From: an uncultured Myxococcaceae bacterium
Lineage (GTDB): Bacteria > Myxococcota_A > Polyangia > Polyangiales > Ga0077539
Direction of reading: 5' to 3'
NCBI GenBank assembly: GCA_945952225.1
Contig: CAMFHP010000003.1
Location: forward strand, 62,001-126,000
Length of the DNA: 64,000 nucleotides
Of this stretch, positions 1 through 8,644 are shown piece after piece (the stretch's first letter is position 1; every line of letters begins with the position of its first letter). The notes beneath the pieces were generated by a model that had not been told where the DNA came from, searched no databases, and saw nothing but the letters and a program-made list of their open reading frames with translations. A program made the position numbers and the translations under genes.

Positions 1-1939
1 CGGCGGTCACGGGGCGCGCCATCACGTTCGAGGGGTTGTCGTTGGGCTCCATCTCGGCGACGGCGCCGCCGGTGCAGGTGCCGGCGTTGTAGGCCGTCGC
101 GAGGCAGTACTGCATCGCGGGGCAGCGGGTCGAGCCGTTGAGCGGATCGCACGCCATGCCCGCGGTGGCCGCGCGCTGACACACGCCGCCGCTGAGGGCC
201 GAGCTCGAGCAGGTGAGGCCCGTCGCGCAGGGCATGTCACCCGCGCGGCAGTCGGCGCCCGCCACGGAGCCGTCGGGCTGGCAGGTGCCGGCCGTCTGGC
301 TGCCCGCGTTGAGCACGCACGAGAAGCCCGTGCCGCAGCGGGTGCGGAGGCGGTCGCACGCGGCGCCCATCATGGTCGAGACGTTCGAGCAGAGGCCGTT
401 GCCCGTGGCGCTGCTGCACTGGAGCGAGCCCGTGCAGAAGGGCGCCGACATGTTGCACGAACCGCCCGCCTGGCCCGTCGCGCCGCAGAGGCCGTTCTGA
501 CGGTCGCTGAGGTCGGTGAGGTAGCAGGTGTCGGCGTCGGGGCACTGGAGCGCCGGGCCGCAGGCCATGTTGGTGGTCGAGCGGCGGAGGCAGAGGTCCT
601 CGGCGTTGGCGCCCTCACCGACGGTGATGCACTCGAGGCCCATGTCGCAGCGGGTGCCCGACGCGCGACAGCGGGCGCGGGCCGCGGTGCCGAAGGCCGT
701 GCAGGTGCCCACCGCGGTGGAGCCGTTGGCCGTCACGCAGGTGCTGCCCGCGGGGCACACCGAGCGGAAGATGTCGCACGCGCCGCCGAGGGTCGCCGCG
801 CGCACGCACGAGGGCGAGGTGTCCGACGGGTCGACGTCGACGGAGCAGACGAGGGGCGCGTCGCAGCGGCCGCCGGTCGAGCCCATGGGGCGGCAGTCGG
901 AGCCGAGCGTCGAGCCGATGCGACGGCAGGTGCCGCTCGCGGCGCCGAAGGTGGTGTTCGAGCAGAAGTAGCCGTCGGGGCAGGCGGTGCGGGGATCGCA
1001 GGGGCCGTCGGCCATCGCGGTGGTGACGCACACGCCGTTGCCATCGGACGACGAGCACGTGAGGCCCGTGTCGCAGTTGGGAACGCTCGTGCGGCAGGGC
1101 GAGCCCGCCACGCTGCCCTGCGTGCGACAGCGACCCGTCGGTCCGCCCACGACGTCGGCGACGCACACGAGGTCGGTGTCGCAGCGGTTCGTGAGGCCCG
1201 CGGTGTCACACGCCGCGCCCGCGGCCACGGCCGGGAGCTCGTTGATCGTGAGCTGGTACGCGCCGTGGTCGATGGTCGTGGTGCCGTCACCCGCGGGGTA
1301 GAACCCGCCGAGGATGATGAACACCTGCGTGCCCGCCGGGAGCACCTCGGTGGTCACGAGCGACGAGACGCGGCGGTCGGGGCTCGACGCGTACTCGGGG
1401 TCGTCGTCGTTGCAGGCCGCGGCGGAGAGCGTGTTCGCGCAGCGCGTGGTGACCCAGAGCACCGTGTCGAAGATGCGCGACGTGCCGGTGTTCGTGGTCG
1501 AGATGCGCAGCGACGCGGGCATCGTGCCGACGGTGTACGAGTAGACAACCTGGCCCGACATGGGCGAGCAGGTGGTGCTCGAGCTCGGAGGACGGATGGG
1601 CGAGGTGCCCGTGGGGCGACCCGAGGTCTGGGCCATCCAGGCTTCGGTGGTGTCGCCGCGCACGGTGGTGCTGGTGCCCATGCGGGTGATCGCGGTGTAC
1701 GGCAGGCGGCCGCAGAGGGGACCGGCGTCGACGCGGTCCGCAGCGGTGTCGGTCGCACGGTCGGCGGCGGTGTCGGTGCCGGCGTCCACGCCGGTCTCCG
1801 TGGTCATCGAGTCCATCACGACGGGCGTGTCGGTGCCGGTGCTCGCGTCCGTCGGGGTCGGGGTGGGGTTGTCGGAGCTGCACGCGGCGAGCGAAGCGCC
1901 CACCGCCAGCAGACCCGCACACAGGGTCAACCGCTTCAT
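1..1939 (-). CDS. Cys-rich secreted lipoprotein, 3' end outside window
   Basis: The frame is open from an ATG at 1939 to the window edge (646 codons seen, C-terminus missing). A signal peptide ends in LAAC with the lipid-modified Cys at residue 20. A Thr/Asp-rich linker follows. Next comes a beta-rich domain ending near YQLTINEL that resembles bacterial pre-peptidase C-terminal domains. After that are many Cys modules of the form GxxCD...RCxxGLxC, probably disulfide-bonded. The last visible residues, EPNDNPSNV, look like the start of a second such domain. GGAGG lies 8 bases before the ATG. It is probably an exported surface protein of the kind common in myxobacteria. The function is unknown. 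The architecture is read directly from the translation; the family assignment is inference. Confidence 0.85.
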   Translation of the reverse strand, partial: MKRLTLCAGLLAVGASLAACSSDNPTPTPTDASTGTDTPVVMDSMTTETGVDAGTDTAADRATDTAADRVDAGPLCGRLPYTAITRMGTSTTVRGDTTEAWMAQTSGRPTGTSPIRPPSSSTTCSPMSGQVVYSYTVGTMPASLRISTTNTGTSRIFDTVLWVTTRCANTLSAAACNDDDPEYASSPDRRVSSLVTTEVLPAGTQVFIILGGFYPAGDGTTTIDHGAYQLTINELPAVAAGAACDTAGLTNRCDTDLVCVADVVGGPTGRCRTQGSVAGSPCRTSVPNCDTGLTCSSSDGNGVCVTTAMADGPCDPRTACPDGYFCSNTTFGAASGTCRRIGSTLGSDCRPMGSTGGRCDAPLVCSVDVDPSDTSPSCVRAATLGGACDIFRSVCPAGSTCVTANGSTAVGTCTAFGTAARARCRASGTRCDMGLECITVGEGANAEDLCLRRSTTNMACGPALQCPDADTCYLTDLSDRQNGLCGATGQAGGSCNMSAPFCTGSLQCSSATGNGLCSNVSTMMGAACDRLRTRCGTGFSCVLNAGSQTAGTCQPDGSVAGADCRAGDMPCATGLTCSSSALSGGVCQRAATAGMACDPLNGSTRCPAMQYCLATAYNAGTCTGGAVAEMEPNDNPSNVMARPVTA

Positions 1940-2111
1940 GTACTTGTCCTCCAGGGGAACTCTCTTCGAAAGATCGGCCGAAAAGAGGCGCGGAGTGTCT
2001 CAAACCTGAACCCGTCGTCAAGGGACCGTCACGCCCTCGACGTCCGCGCCCTTGACCTGTGGCTTCGTTGTGTCCCGCACGCGTGGAGAACTACACTCCG
2101 CGCCCCCGCCC

Positions 2112-3485
2112 ATGGCCACCCACCGCCTCCGTGCCCTGCCGTGGCGCGCGCTCGCCCTCGGGGCCGCGCTCGCGTCGACCTTCTCCGCCGGTGTTCTCTT
2201 CGAACGCAGCGCGACGGCGGTTCCTCCGCGCGCGTCGCCGTACCGCCGCCTCGGCGTGCTCTCGCAGGTGATGGCCCACATCGAGAACAGCTACGTCGAC
2301 CCCGTCGACGAAGACCGGCTCATCGACGGCGCGATCCGCGGCATGGTGGGCACCCTCGACCCGCACAGCTCGTACCTCAACGCCGAGGAGTACGCGCTGC
2401 TGGAGAGCGACACGACGGGCCAGTTCGGCGGCGTCGGGGTGGAGATCGACGCGCGCGGCGACCTGCTCACGGTGATCAACCCCATCACGGGCTCTCCCGC
2501 GGCGCGGGCCGGGGTGCGCGCGGGCGACGAGATCCTCACCATCGACGGACGCGACGCGCGCGGGCTCGACGTCGACGAGGCGGTGCGACGAATGCGCGGC
2601 GCGCCGGGATCGCACGTGCGTGTGACCCTTCAGCGACGCGGGCAGACCGAGCCGCTGCGCCTCGACCTCGTGCGCGAGGTGGTGCACGTCTCCAGCGTCG
2701 AGTCGCACGCCATGGACGGCGGCGTCGGATACCTCAACATCAAGAGCTTTCAAGAGCGGTCGAGCGACGAGGTGGCCCACGCCCTCGACGACCTCACGCG
2801 CGGCGCGGGCGGGCGGCTCAACGGCCTCGTGCTCGACCTCCGCAACGACCCCGGCGGGCTCCTCGACGAGGCCATCTTCATCGCCGATGAGTTCCTCGCC
2901 GATGGGGTCATCGTCTCGACGCGCGGACGCGACGGCGCCGCCCAGGACGAAGCCCGCGCCCACGCCGCAGGCACGCGCCCCGACTTCCCCATCGTGGTGC
3001 TCGTGAACGAGTACACGGCGAGCGCGGCGGAGATCCTCTCGGGCGCCCTTCAAGACCACCACCGCGCCACGCTCGTGGGCACGCGCACCTTCGGCAAGGG
3101 CAGCGTGCAGACCGTCGTCGACCTGCCCGACGGCGGCGCGCTCAAGCTCACCATCGCGCGGTATTTCACCCCCTCGGGGCGGAGCATCCAGGCCCAGGGC
3201 ATCGCCCCCGACGTGCAGGTCGAACAGGTCACGCTGCCCGACGATCCCGCGCCCGGCAGCGTCGATGCGCCCGAGCGCGAGCGCGACCTCGACCAGCACC
3301 TCCCCAACAACGAGACCAACGACCCGCCGCCCGTCGAAGCGCCCGGCAGCGACATCCGCGATCTGCAACTCCGCGTGGGCTACCAGCTCCTGCGCGGCAT
3401 GATCCGCGCGCGCGCCAACGGGCCCGTCGCACCGTCGGGTGACACCGCGGCGCCGCCCCGGAGCCCGCTGCTCCAGCGCAACTGA
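2112..3485 (+). CDS. ctp: S41-family C-terminal processing protease
   Basis: 457 residues. The N-terminus has a membrane or signal segment (residues about 8-27). A PDZ domain (about 95-170, containing GQFGGVGVEI and SPAARAGVRAGDEI) precedes the S41 protease core. The catalytic Ser304 lies in EYTASAAEI and the Lys329 in FGKGSVQT. The 25-residue spacing is that of the Ser-Lys dyad in this family. Ctp proteases trim or degrade periplasmic and envelope proteins. The ATG at 2112 is chosen because it gives a normal N-terminus. The frame is open 60 bases further upstream, but that extension does not look like a signal peptide. The gene is convergent with dapF, and the two stop codons sit in one short hairpin. 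Confidence 0.93.
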   Translation: MATHRLRALPWRALALGAALASTFSAGVLFERSATAVPPRASPYRRLGVLSQVMAHIENSYVDPVDEDRLIDGAIRGMVGTLDPHSSYLNAEEYALLESDTTGQFGGVGVEIDARGDLLTVINPITGSPAARAGVRAGDEILTIDGRDARGLDVDEAVRRMRGAPGSHVRVTLQRRGQTEPLRLDLVREVVHVSSVESHAMDGGVGYLNIKSFQERSSDEVAHALDDLTRGAGGRLNGLVLDLRNDPGGLLDEAIFIADEFLADGVIVSTRGRDGAAQDEARAHAAGTRPDFPIVVLVNEYTASAAEILSGALQDHHRATLVGTRTFGKGSVQTVVDLPDGGALKLTIARYFTPSGRSIQAQGIAPDVQVEQVTLPDDPAPGSVDAPERERDLDQHLPNNETNDPPPVEAPGSDIRDLQLRVGYQLLRGMIRARANGPVAPSGDTAAPPRSPLLQRN

Positions 3486-3497
3486 ATCGCCATTCAG
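3482..3497. terminator. Short hairpin shared by two convergent stop codons
   Basis: CTGAAT, CGCC loop, ATTCAG: a perfect 6-bp stem with a 4-base loop. It contains the TGA of the protease gene (3483-3485) and, on the other strand, the TGA of dapF (3496-3494). The same 16-base design (one loop base changed) occurs at 20155-20170. It has no T-tract, so termination activity is only a guess. Confidence 0.4.
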
Positions 3498-4312
3498 CGC
3501 GGCAGGGTCGACGGGTCGACGACGCCCGCGAAGACCCTCCGCGCCGGTCCGGTCATGCGCACGCGCCAGGTCTCGGGCTCGATGACGATCGAGAGGTCGC
3601 CGCCGTCGAGGGTCACGCGCACCGGAGCGCCCGCGCGGGCCAGTCCCTCACGCACCGCCGCGGCTGCGACGGCGCACGCGCCCGTTCCGCACGCCTGCGT
3701 CCACCCGACGCCGCGCTCGTGCACGCGCACGCGAAAGCCGTCGCCCTCGACGCGCACCATCTCGACGTTCACCCCGCGGGGAAACACCGCGGTCTCGGCG
3801 GTGACCGCGCGCACCACGTCCATCGACGCGTCGCAGCCGAAGAGCACCCCGTGGGGGTTGCCCATGTCGACCGCGCGCACGGACTTCGAAGCGCCGTCGG
3901 CCTGCACCGCGAAGGACTCCCCGGCGACGCGCGCGACGCCCATGTCGACGGCCACCTGCCACACGCCCGCGTCGTGCGAGACGAGGGTGGCGGGGCGCGG
4001 TCCTGCGTCGCTCTCGACGGCGATCACCGCACCGGGAGGGAGCGCCTCGCGCGAGGCCACCCACGCGGCCACGCAGCGCACGCCGTTGCCGCACATCTCG
4101 GGGCGCGACCCGTCGGCGTTCAAGATCACCATGCGCACCGACGCGGGGCCGAGGCGCTCGACCCAGAGGATCCCGTCGCCGCCGACGCCCGTGTAGCGGT
4201 CGCAGAGGGCGCGCGCGAGGTCGGGCGTGCGCTGCGACTCGGGCCACGCCGCGGCGTCGAGCACGAGGAAGTTGTTGCCGAGCCCTTCGAACTTTTCGAA
4301 CGCGTGCGTCAT
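3494..4312 (-). CDS. dapF: Diaminopimelate epimerase
   Basis: 272 residues, normal for the family. DapF converts LL- to meso-diaminopimelate, for lysine and peptidoglycan synthesis in the cytoplasm. The two catalytic cysteines are visible in EMCGNGVRCVA (first half) and ACGTGACAV (second half). FEGLGNNFLVLD at the start is the usual N-terminal motif. The ATG at 4312 overlaps the ruvC stop codon (ATGA), so the two genes are probably translated together. Confidence 0.96.
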   Translation of the reverse strand: MTHAFEKFEGLGNNFLVLDAAAWPESQRTPDLARALCDRYTGVGGDGILWVERLGPASVRMVILNADGSRPEMCGNGVRCVAAWVASREALPPGAVIAVESDAGPRPATLVSHDAGVWQVAVDMGVARVAGESFAVQADGASKSVRAVDMGNPHGVLFGCDASMDVVRAVTAETAVFPRGVNVEMVRVEGDGFRVRVHERGVGWTQACGTGACAVAAAAVREGLARAGAPVRVTLDGGDLSIVIEPETWRVRMTGPARRVFAGVVDPSTLPR

Positions 4313-4848
4313 GCGCTGCGACCCCGTGCTGCGGCGGCCGCGAAGGCCGTGGTGCTCGCGTGGCAGATGGCGACGGCGAGCGCGTCGGCGGCGTCTTCGG
4401 GCGGCGCCTCGGCGAGCCCCAGGATGCCGCGGATCATGCCGTTGACCTGATCCTTGTCGGCGCGTCCGCTGCCGACGACGCTGCGCTTCACGAGCGTGGG
4501 CGGGTACTCGAAGATCGTGAGCCCCGCGCGGGCCGCGAGGAGCATCGCCACGCCCCGCGCGTGACCGATCACCAGGGCCGCGTGCGCGTCGCGGCTGAAG
4601 AACGCCTGCTCGATGGCCACCACGTCGGGCTTGATGCGCGCGATGGCCGCTTCGAGCGCGTCGGCGATCACGCGCAATCGCTCGGGGAGCGGCGCCGCCG
4701 CGGGGGCGCGCGCGACGCCGTGGGCCACGTGCACGTAGCGGTTGCCCTTGCGGTACACCGCGCCAAACCCGAGGCGGTGGGAGCCCGGGTCGATGCCGAG
4801 CACGACGTGGTCTGTCACGGGCGACAGATGCACCGGCTCTCTGCGCAA
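4309..4848 (-). CDS. ruvC: Crossover junction endodeoxyribonuclease RuvC
   Basis: Up to 179 residues. RuvC cuts Holliday junctions as a dimer together with RuvAB. The acidic active site is present: Asp in LGIDPGS, Glu in VVAIEQAFFS, and two Asp residues in EDAADALAVAI. RuvAB genes are not in this window. The start is uncertain. A TTG at 4848 has GAGGG just upstream. A GTG at 4818 would give the compact N-terminus VTDHVVLGIDPG typical of RuvC. The 3' end overlaps dapF by 4 bases. Confidence 0.95.
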   Translation of the reverse strand: MRREPVHLSPVTDHVVLGIDPGSHRLGFGAVYRKGNRYVHVAHGVARAPAAAPLPERLRVIADALEAAIARIKPDVVAIEQAFFSRDAHAALVIGHARGVAMLLAARAGLTIFEYPPTLVKRSVVGSGRADKDQVNGMIRGILGLAEAPPEDAADALAVAICHASTTAFAAAAARGRSA

Positions 4849-4881
4849 CGCAACCCTCGCGCAGAGGGCGGGCGTGTGGGG

Positions 4882-6384
4882 TCAGCGCGCGTTGCTCATC
4901 GGGTGCGGCGCGCGCGCGGAGCGGGGCTCGTCGCGCACCTCGACGAGGTCGTCGTCGTCGAGGTCGATGGAGACGGCGTCGTCGTCGCGCGAGGCCGCGG
5001 GCGCAGGCTCGAAGGGGTTGTCGTCGAAGGTCGGCGCCGCGAGGAGAAAATCGGGCACGTCTTCGTTCGCGGGCGAGGGCACGCCGCTCGGACGCACGCC
5101 CGAGAGGTCTCCGTTCGCGAGCGCGTCGAACATGAGGTCGATGTCGTCGTCGGGCGGAGGCTTCGACCACGGACGCTGCTCCGCCGCACCCACCCAGGGC
5201 TCGAAGAGCTGCGCGATCTGCGCCTGCGCGTCGCGGGCGAAGGGGTCGTCCCACACGCTCTGCGCGACGTGGGCGCGCTCCGACGTGGCGGGCTTCGGCG
5301 CGGGCTTCGGCGCGGGCGCATCGCGGCGCGCGGCGGGGCGCTGGCGCACCTCGGGCTGCACCTCTTCGCCGCCGTCGATGAAGTCACGGAGCGCTTCGAG
5401 GCGACGCTCGCTGAGGTTGTAGAACTCGACGTCGAGGCCGGGGCCGTCGGGGCTCTGCTGGCAGGCCACCACGAACGCATCGATCTCGAACACGCGGTCT
5501 TCCGTCGGGTGACGCACCACGATCGAGACCTCGGCGCCGCGCGCGAGCGACACGTCGGAGAGGATGAACATCCGCCCCTCGGCGATGTCGCGCATGTAGA
5601 ACTCGTAGAGGTCCTCTTCGGAGGCGATGTCGAGTTCGAGGGAGGCCGCCACCGCGGGGCGCGCGACGGCGCCGCGTCCGAAGGGATCGGGCATCTCGCC
5701 GAAGGAGGTCACGTCGTCGCCGGGCGCGAAGAAGGGCGGCGGCGTCTGCAACTGCGAGGGCTTGCGGGGCGGCGCGACGGGCTCGGGCGCCGTCTGCAAC
5801 TGCGAGGGCTTGCGGGGCGGCGCGAGGGGCAGCACCGCGACGGGCTCCGCGGGGGATTGAAGCTGCGAGGGCTTGCGGGGCGCCTCCACGAGATCCGCGG
5901 GGGATTGAAGCTGCGAGGGCTTGCGCGGCGGCGCGAGGGGAAGCACCGCGACGGGCTCGGGCGCCGTCTGCAACTGCGAGGGCTTGCGGGGCGCTTCGAG
6001 GGGCTCGGCGGGCGCGCGGCGGGGCACGGCGAGCTGGCCCTTGCGCACGCCGTCGATGAAGGCCGACCACGCTCGCTGGGCGTCGCGGTCGAGGGCGTAG
6101 AACTGCACGCCGATGCCGGGCGGACGGCCGTCGGTCGAGGCCGCGTCGACGAGGTTCACGGCCATGCCGTGCGCGCTGAGCACGGTCTTGTTCGGCGGGA
6201 GTTCGAACTCGAGGCGAACAAGCTCGCGAAGGGCAGGCGGGCTCTCGGTGGCCACGTACACGCCCCCTTCGCTCACGTCGAACACGGGCAGTGTCTCGAC
6301 GTTGCGCCGCCATTTCATCGTCACCTTCAGGTCGACCTGAAAGCGTGCGTGAACCCGGTCTTTCGGGGTGCCCATCGGTCCCAT
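4882..6384 (-). CDS. Protein with two PilZ-like domains and a KPSQLQ-repeat linker
   Basis: About 500 residues. The N-terminal domain carries RVHAR (RxxxR) and DVSEGG (DxSxxG), the PilZ signature for cyclic di-GMP binding. A linker with five copies of PRKPSQLQ follows (DNA copies at 5752, 5800, 5862, 5911 and 5973). A second PilZ-like domain contains LSDVSLARG but has no clear RxxxR, so it may not bind the nucleotide. The C-terminus is disordered and Asp/Pro-rich. The likely role is a cytoplasmic c-di-GMP effector, perhaps for motility or surface behaviour (inference). The start is chosen at an ATG next to AGGAG. A GTG 30 bases upstream and an ATG at 6375 are alternatives. Confidence 0.82.
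   Translation of the reverse strand: MGPMGTPKDRVHARFQVDLKVTMKWRRNVETLPVFDVSEGGVYVATESPPALRELVRLEFELPPNKTVLSAHGMAVNLVDAASTDGRPPGIGVQFYALDRDAQRAWSAFIDGVRKGQLAVPRRAPAEPLEAPRKPSQLQTAPEPVAVLPLAPPRKPSQLQSPADLVEAPRKPSQLQSPAEPVAVLPLAPPRKPSQLQTAPEPVAPPRKPSQLQTPPPFFAPGDDVTSFGEMPDPFGRGAVARPAVAASLELDIASEEDLYEFYMRDIAEGRMFILSDVSLARGAEVSIVVRHPTEDRVFEIDAFVVACQQSPDGPGLDVEFYNLSERRLEALRDFIDGGEEVQPEVRQRPAARRDAPAPKPAPKPATSERAHVAQSVWDDPFARDAQAQIAQLFEPWVGAAEQRPWSKPPPDDDIDLMFDALANGDLSGVRPSGVPSPANEDVPDFLLAAPTFDDNPFEPAPAASRDDDAVSIDLDDDDLVEVRDEPRSARAPHPMSNAR
5746..5990. repeat. Five imperfect copies encoding PRKPSQLQ
   Basis: The core ctgcgagggcttgcg occurs at 5752, 5800, 5862, 5911 and 5973, with spacers of 34-47 bases. 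All copies are in the same reading frame of the PilZ gene and code for KPSQLQ. The units are coding repeats, not CRISPR: spacers are themselves similar and in frame. Confidence 0.9.
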
Positions 6385-6511
6385 GTCTCCTGCGTGCAGA
6401 GGCTCCTGACCCACTCAACGGCGTTCTGCGGCGCAGCTTGAGGGCCAAAAAGCGTTGCGGACCGCCGTCCCGCGAACGACACTCCCGCCCCCGCTCGACC
6501 GACGAACGGAC

Positions 6512-6519
6512 AGGTGATC
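6512..6519 (+). promoter_or_regulatory. Strong ribosome binding site AGGTGATC
   Basis: AGGTGATC is exactly complementary to 8 bases of the 3' end of bacterial 16S rRNA (GATCACCT). It ends 6 bases before the ATG at 6526. This decides the start of the next gene in favour of that ATG over the GTG at 6514, which lies inside the site. Confidence 0.7.
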
Positions 6520-6525
6520 GACGCC

Positions 6526-7512
6526 ATGCACTCCGACGAACCGAACGCCCCCGCCGAACCGAACGCCCCCATCGCGGAGGCGCCCGCGCCGACGCCGGCG
6601 GCCGACGACCCCGAGACCGTGCGCGCCCTCGCGCGAGACACCCTCGCGTGGTGCCGTGAGAACCCTGCGGATCCCGAGGCGCTCCCGAAGCTCAACACCG
6701 TGCTCGAACTCGTGCACGACCCGAAGCTCTCGAAAGAAGTGCTCGCCGCAGGCCAGGCCGTCACCCGCCACGCGATCGGTGACACGTCGAACGCGCCCGC
6801 CACGCACGCGCACATGACCGTGCTCATGGCCCTGCTGCTCGAGTACGAGCCCACGCGCGACGGCGTCGACGCCCTCTTCGTCGAGTGGCTGCGCCACGAG
6901 CGGTCGTACGGACCCGCGCACGCGACGCCCGCACACTTTCAGCGCGAGAGCTTCGTGCAGCGCCTCGGCGACCTGCTCGGGTGGGGATCCATCGACGTGA
7001 AGACCGACCGCGCGGCGCTCACGCGCTTCGCCCACTGGGTCGACACGTGGACGCCCAAGAACAAGTTCCGCGCGAAGCGCGCCCTCGACGCCGTGCGAAG
7101 GAACTTTCCCGCGCCCGAGGTGTGGGGCGTCATTCGCTTTCCGCAGGGCGGAGAGCACGGCGGACGGCCCGCGCAGAACAACCCCCGCGGCCCGCGTCCC
7201 GACGCCGCGAAGGGCGCGCCCGCGAAGGACGCTCCCCGCAAGGACGCGCAGCCCACGGACGCGCAGCCCACGGACGCGCAGCCCACGGATGCGCAGCCCA
7301 CGGACGCGCAGCCTGGCGCGCAGTCTCCGTCGCCCGCGCAGGGCGGTGAGGGCAAGCGCCGTCGCCGTCGTCGCAATCGCAACCGCAACCGCGACGGGCA
7401 GAAGCCCGCAGGCGAAGCGGGCGAGGGCGCGGGCAACGTGAAGTCCGACGGCGAGGCCGCGGGCGACGACGACGGTGGCGACGACGGCGACGACAACGTG
7501 GGCAATGCGTAG
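6526..7512 (+). CDS. Hypothetical protein with basic and acidic low-complexity tail
   Basis: 328 residues. I recognise no family. Residues about 25-215 look like a folded, helix-rich, cytoplasmic domain with no signal peptide or membrane segment. The C-terminal third is low complexity. It has four DAQPT repeats, then a run of six Arg followed by NRNRNRD, then a Gly/Asp-rich acidic end. A basic patch followed by an acidic tail suggests binding of nucleic acid or ribosomes, but this is only inference. The stop overlaps the start of the following M19 gene by 8 bases, so the two are probably cotranslated. Confidence 0.8.
   Translation: MHSDEPNAPAEPNAPIAEAPAPTPAADDPETVRALARDTLAWCRENPADPEALPKLNTVLELVHDPKLSKEVLAAGQAVTRHAIGDTSNAPATHAHMTVLMALLLEYEPTRDGVDALFVEWLRHERSYGPAHATPAHFQRESFVQRLGDLLGWGSIDVKTDRAALTRFAHWVDTWTPKNKFRAKRALDAVRRNFPAPEVWGVIRFPQGGEHGGRPAQNNPRGPRPDAAKGAPAKDAPRKDAQPTDAQPTDAQPTDAQPTDAQPGAQSPSPAQGGEGKRRRRRRNRNRNRDGQKPAGEAGEGAGNVKSDGEAAGDDDGGDDGDDNVGNA
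7243..7317. repeat. 15-bp tandem repeat encoding DAQPT
   Basis: Unit gacgcgcagcccacg, four copies starting at 7243, 7258, 7273 and 7288 (one T for C change), then a partial fifth copy. The period is five codons, so the reading frame is kept. Such arrays vary in copy number between strains. Confidence 0.9.
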
Positions 7513-8566
7513 CGTCGACGACGAGGCCGCCGCGCTGGGCATCTCGCGCGAGGCCGTCGAGGTCTACCGCGGCGCCGACGTGATCGACCTGCACGTCGAC
7601 TCGTTCATCTGGACCCGGATCTTCGGCTACGACCTCACGCAGCGGCACACGCCGGGTCCCTTCCCCGGATGGTTCACGCGGCAGGTCGACATTCCCCGCA
7701 TGCGCGACGCGGGCGTGACCGGCGCGACGTGGGTGATCAGCACGAACCCGCTCCGTACCGCCGACGGGCGCGCGCACACCTTCGTGCGCAACCTCGAACG
7801 CCTGCGCCGCGAGCTCTCGCGCTCCCCCGACGTGGCCGTCGTGCGCAACGTGGCGGAGTACCGCGCCGCGCGCGCCGAGGGGAAGCACGGCGCGTTCATC
7901 GGCATCCAGGGCGGCAACGCGCTCGACCGCAACGCCGATGGAAGCGCGCTCGACCTCATCGCCGACGACCTCGTGCTGCGCGTCACGCTCGTGCACCTCA
8001 CGAACTCCGCGCTCGGCGTCACGAGCTCGCCCGCGTCGGCGGTCGCGAAGGGCGACGGCGGGCTCACCACCCGCGGACGCGACTACGTGAAGGCCCTCAA
8101 CGCGCGGAAGATCTTCGTCGACCTGGCGCACATCCACCGCCGCGGGTTCTTCGACGCGCTCGAAGTCCACGACCGCTCGCAGCCCGTGCTCGTGACCCAC
8201 ACGGGCGTCTCGGGCGTGACCCCGCACTGGCGCAACCTCGACGACGAGCAGCTCCGCGCCGTGGCCGACCTCGGGGGCACCGTGGGGATCATGTACGAGG
8301 CCTCGTTCGTCGGAGAGTCGCGCTTCTCGAGCCGCCTCGACGCCATCGTGCGCCACGTCGCCCACGCGGTGAACGTCGCGGGCGAAGACCACGTGTCGCT
8401 CGGCTCGGACTGGGACGGGATGATCGTCACGCCCCGCGACATGCCCACGTGCAGCGAGCTCCCGCGCATGGCGCAGAAGTTCCTCGACCTCGGGTGGTCG
8501 CCGGAGCGTGTTCAGAAGGTGCTCGGGGGCAACGTGCTCCGCACGATCGCCGCGCTTCGCGGTTGA
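7505..8566 (+). CDS. Membrane dipeptidase (M19) family protein with altered metal ligand
   Basis: 353 residues, close to the usual M19 length. M19 enzymes hydrolyse dipeptides with a two-zinc centre. The ligand motifs are seen as HVD (His30, Asp32), DLAH (His209) and VTHTG (His232), and GSDWDG near the end. The bridging Glu of the family, expected in an EGG motif, is Gln135 here (GIQGGNAL). Activity or specificity may therefore differ. No signal peptide is visible, so the protein looks cytoplasmic. The ATG at 7505 lies inside the 3' end of the preceding gene, which implies translational coupling. The family is clear; the substrate is not. Confidence 0.88.
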   Translation: MRSVDDEAAALGISREAVEVYRGADVIDLHVDSFIWTRIFGYDLTQRHTPGPFPGWFTRQVDIPRMRDAGVTGATWVISTNPLRTADGRAHTFVRNLERLRRELSRSPDVAVVRNVAEYRAARAEGKHGAFIGIQGGNALDRNADGSALDLIADDLVLRVTLVHLTNSALGVTSSPASAVAKGDGGLTTRGRDYVKALNARKIFVDLAHIHRRGFFDALEVHDRSQPVLVTHTGVSGVTPHWRNLDDEQLRAVADLGGTVGIMYEASFVGESRFSSRLDAIVRHVAHAVNVAGEDHVSLGSDWDGMIVTPRDMPTCSELPRMAQKFLDLGWSPERVQKVLGGNVLRTIAALRG

Positions 8567-8644
8567 CGCGCTCGCCTCGCCTACGCGACACCTTCGCGCG
8601 CGCCTCGCAACGGGTGCGGGGACGCAACGGAGGCAAAGCGAACC

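Noticed and set aside
1265-2890. 541-codon frame on the plus strand across two real genes
   Set aside because: Arg/Ala-rich antisense and out-of-frame translation of the lipoprotein and protease genes, which have clear families or signal sequences in their own frames.
5746-5990. Possible CRISPR-like array in the PilZ gene
   Set aside because: The repeats are in frame, uneven in spacing and code for a regular peptide; spacers are not unique.
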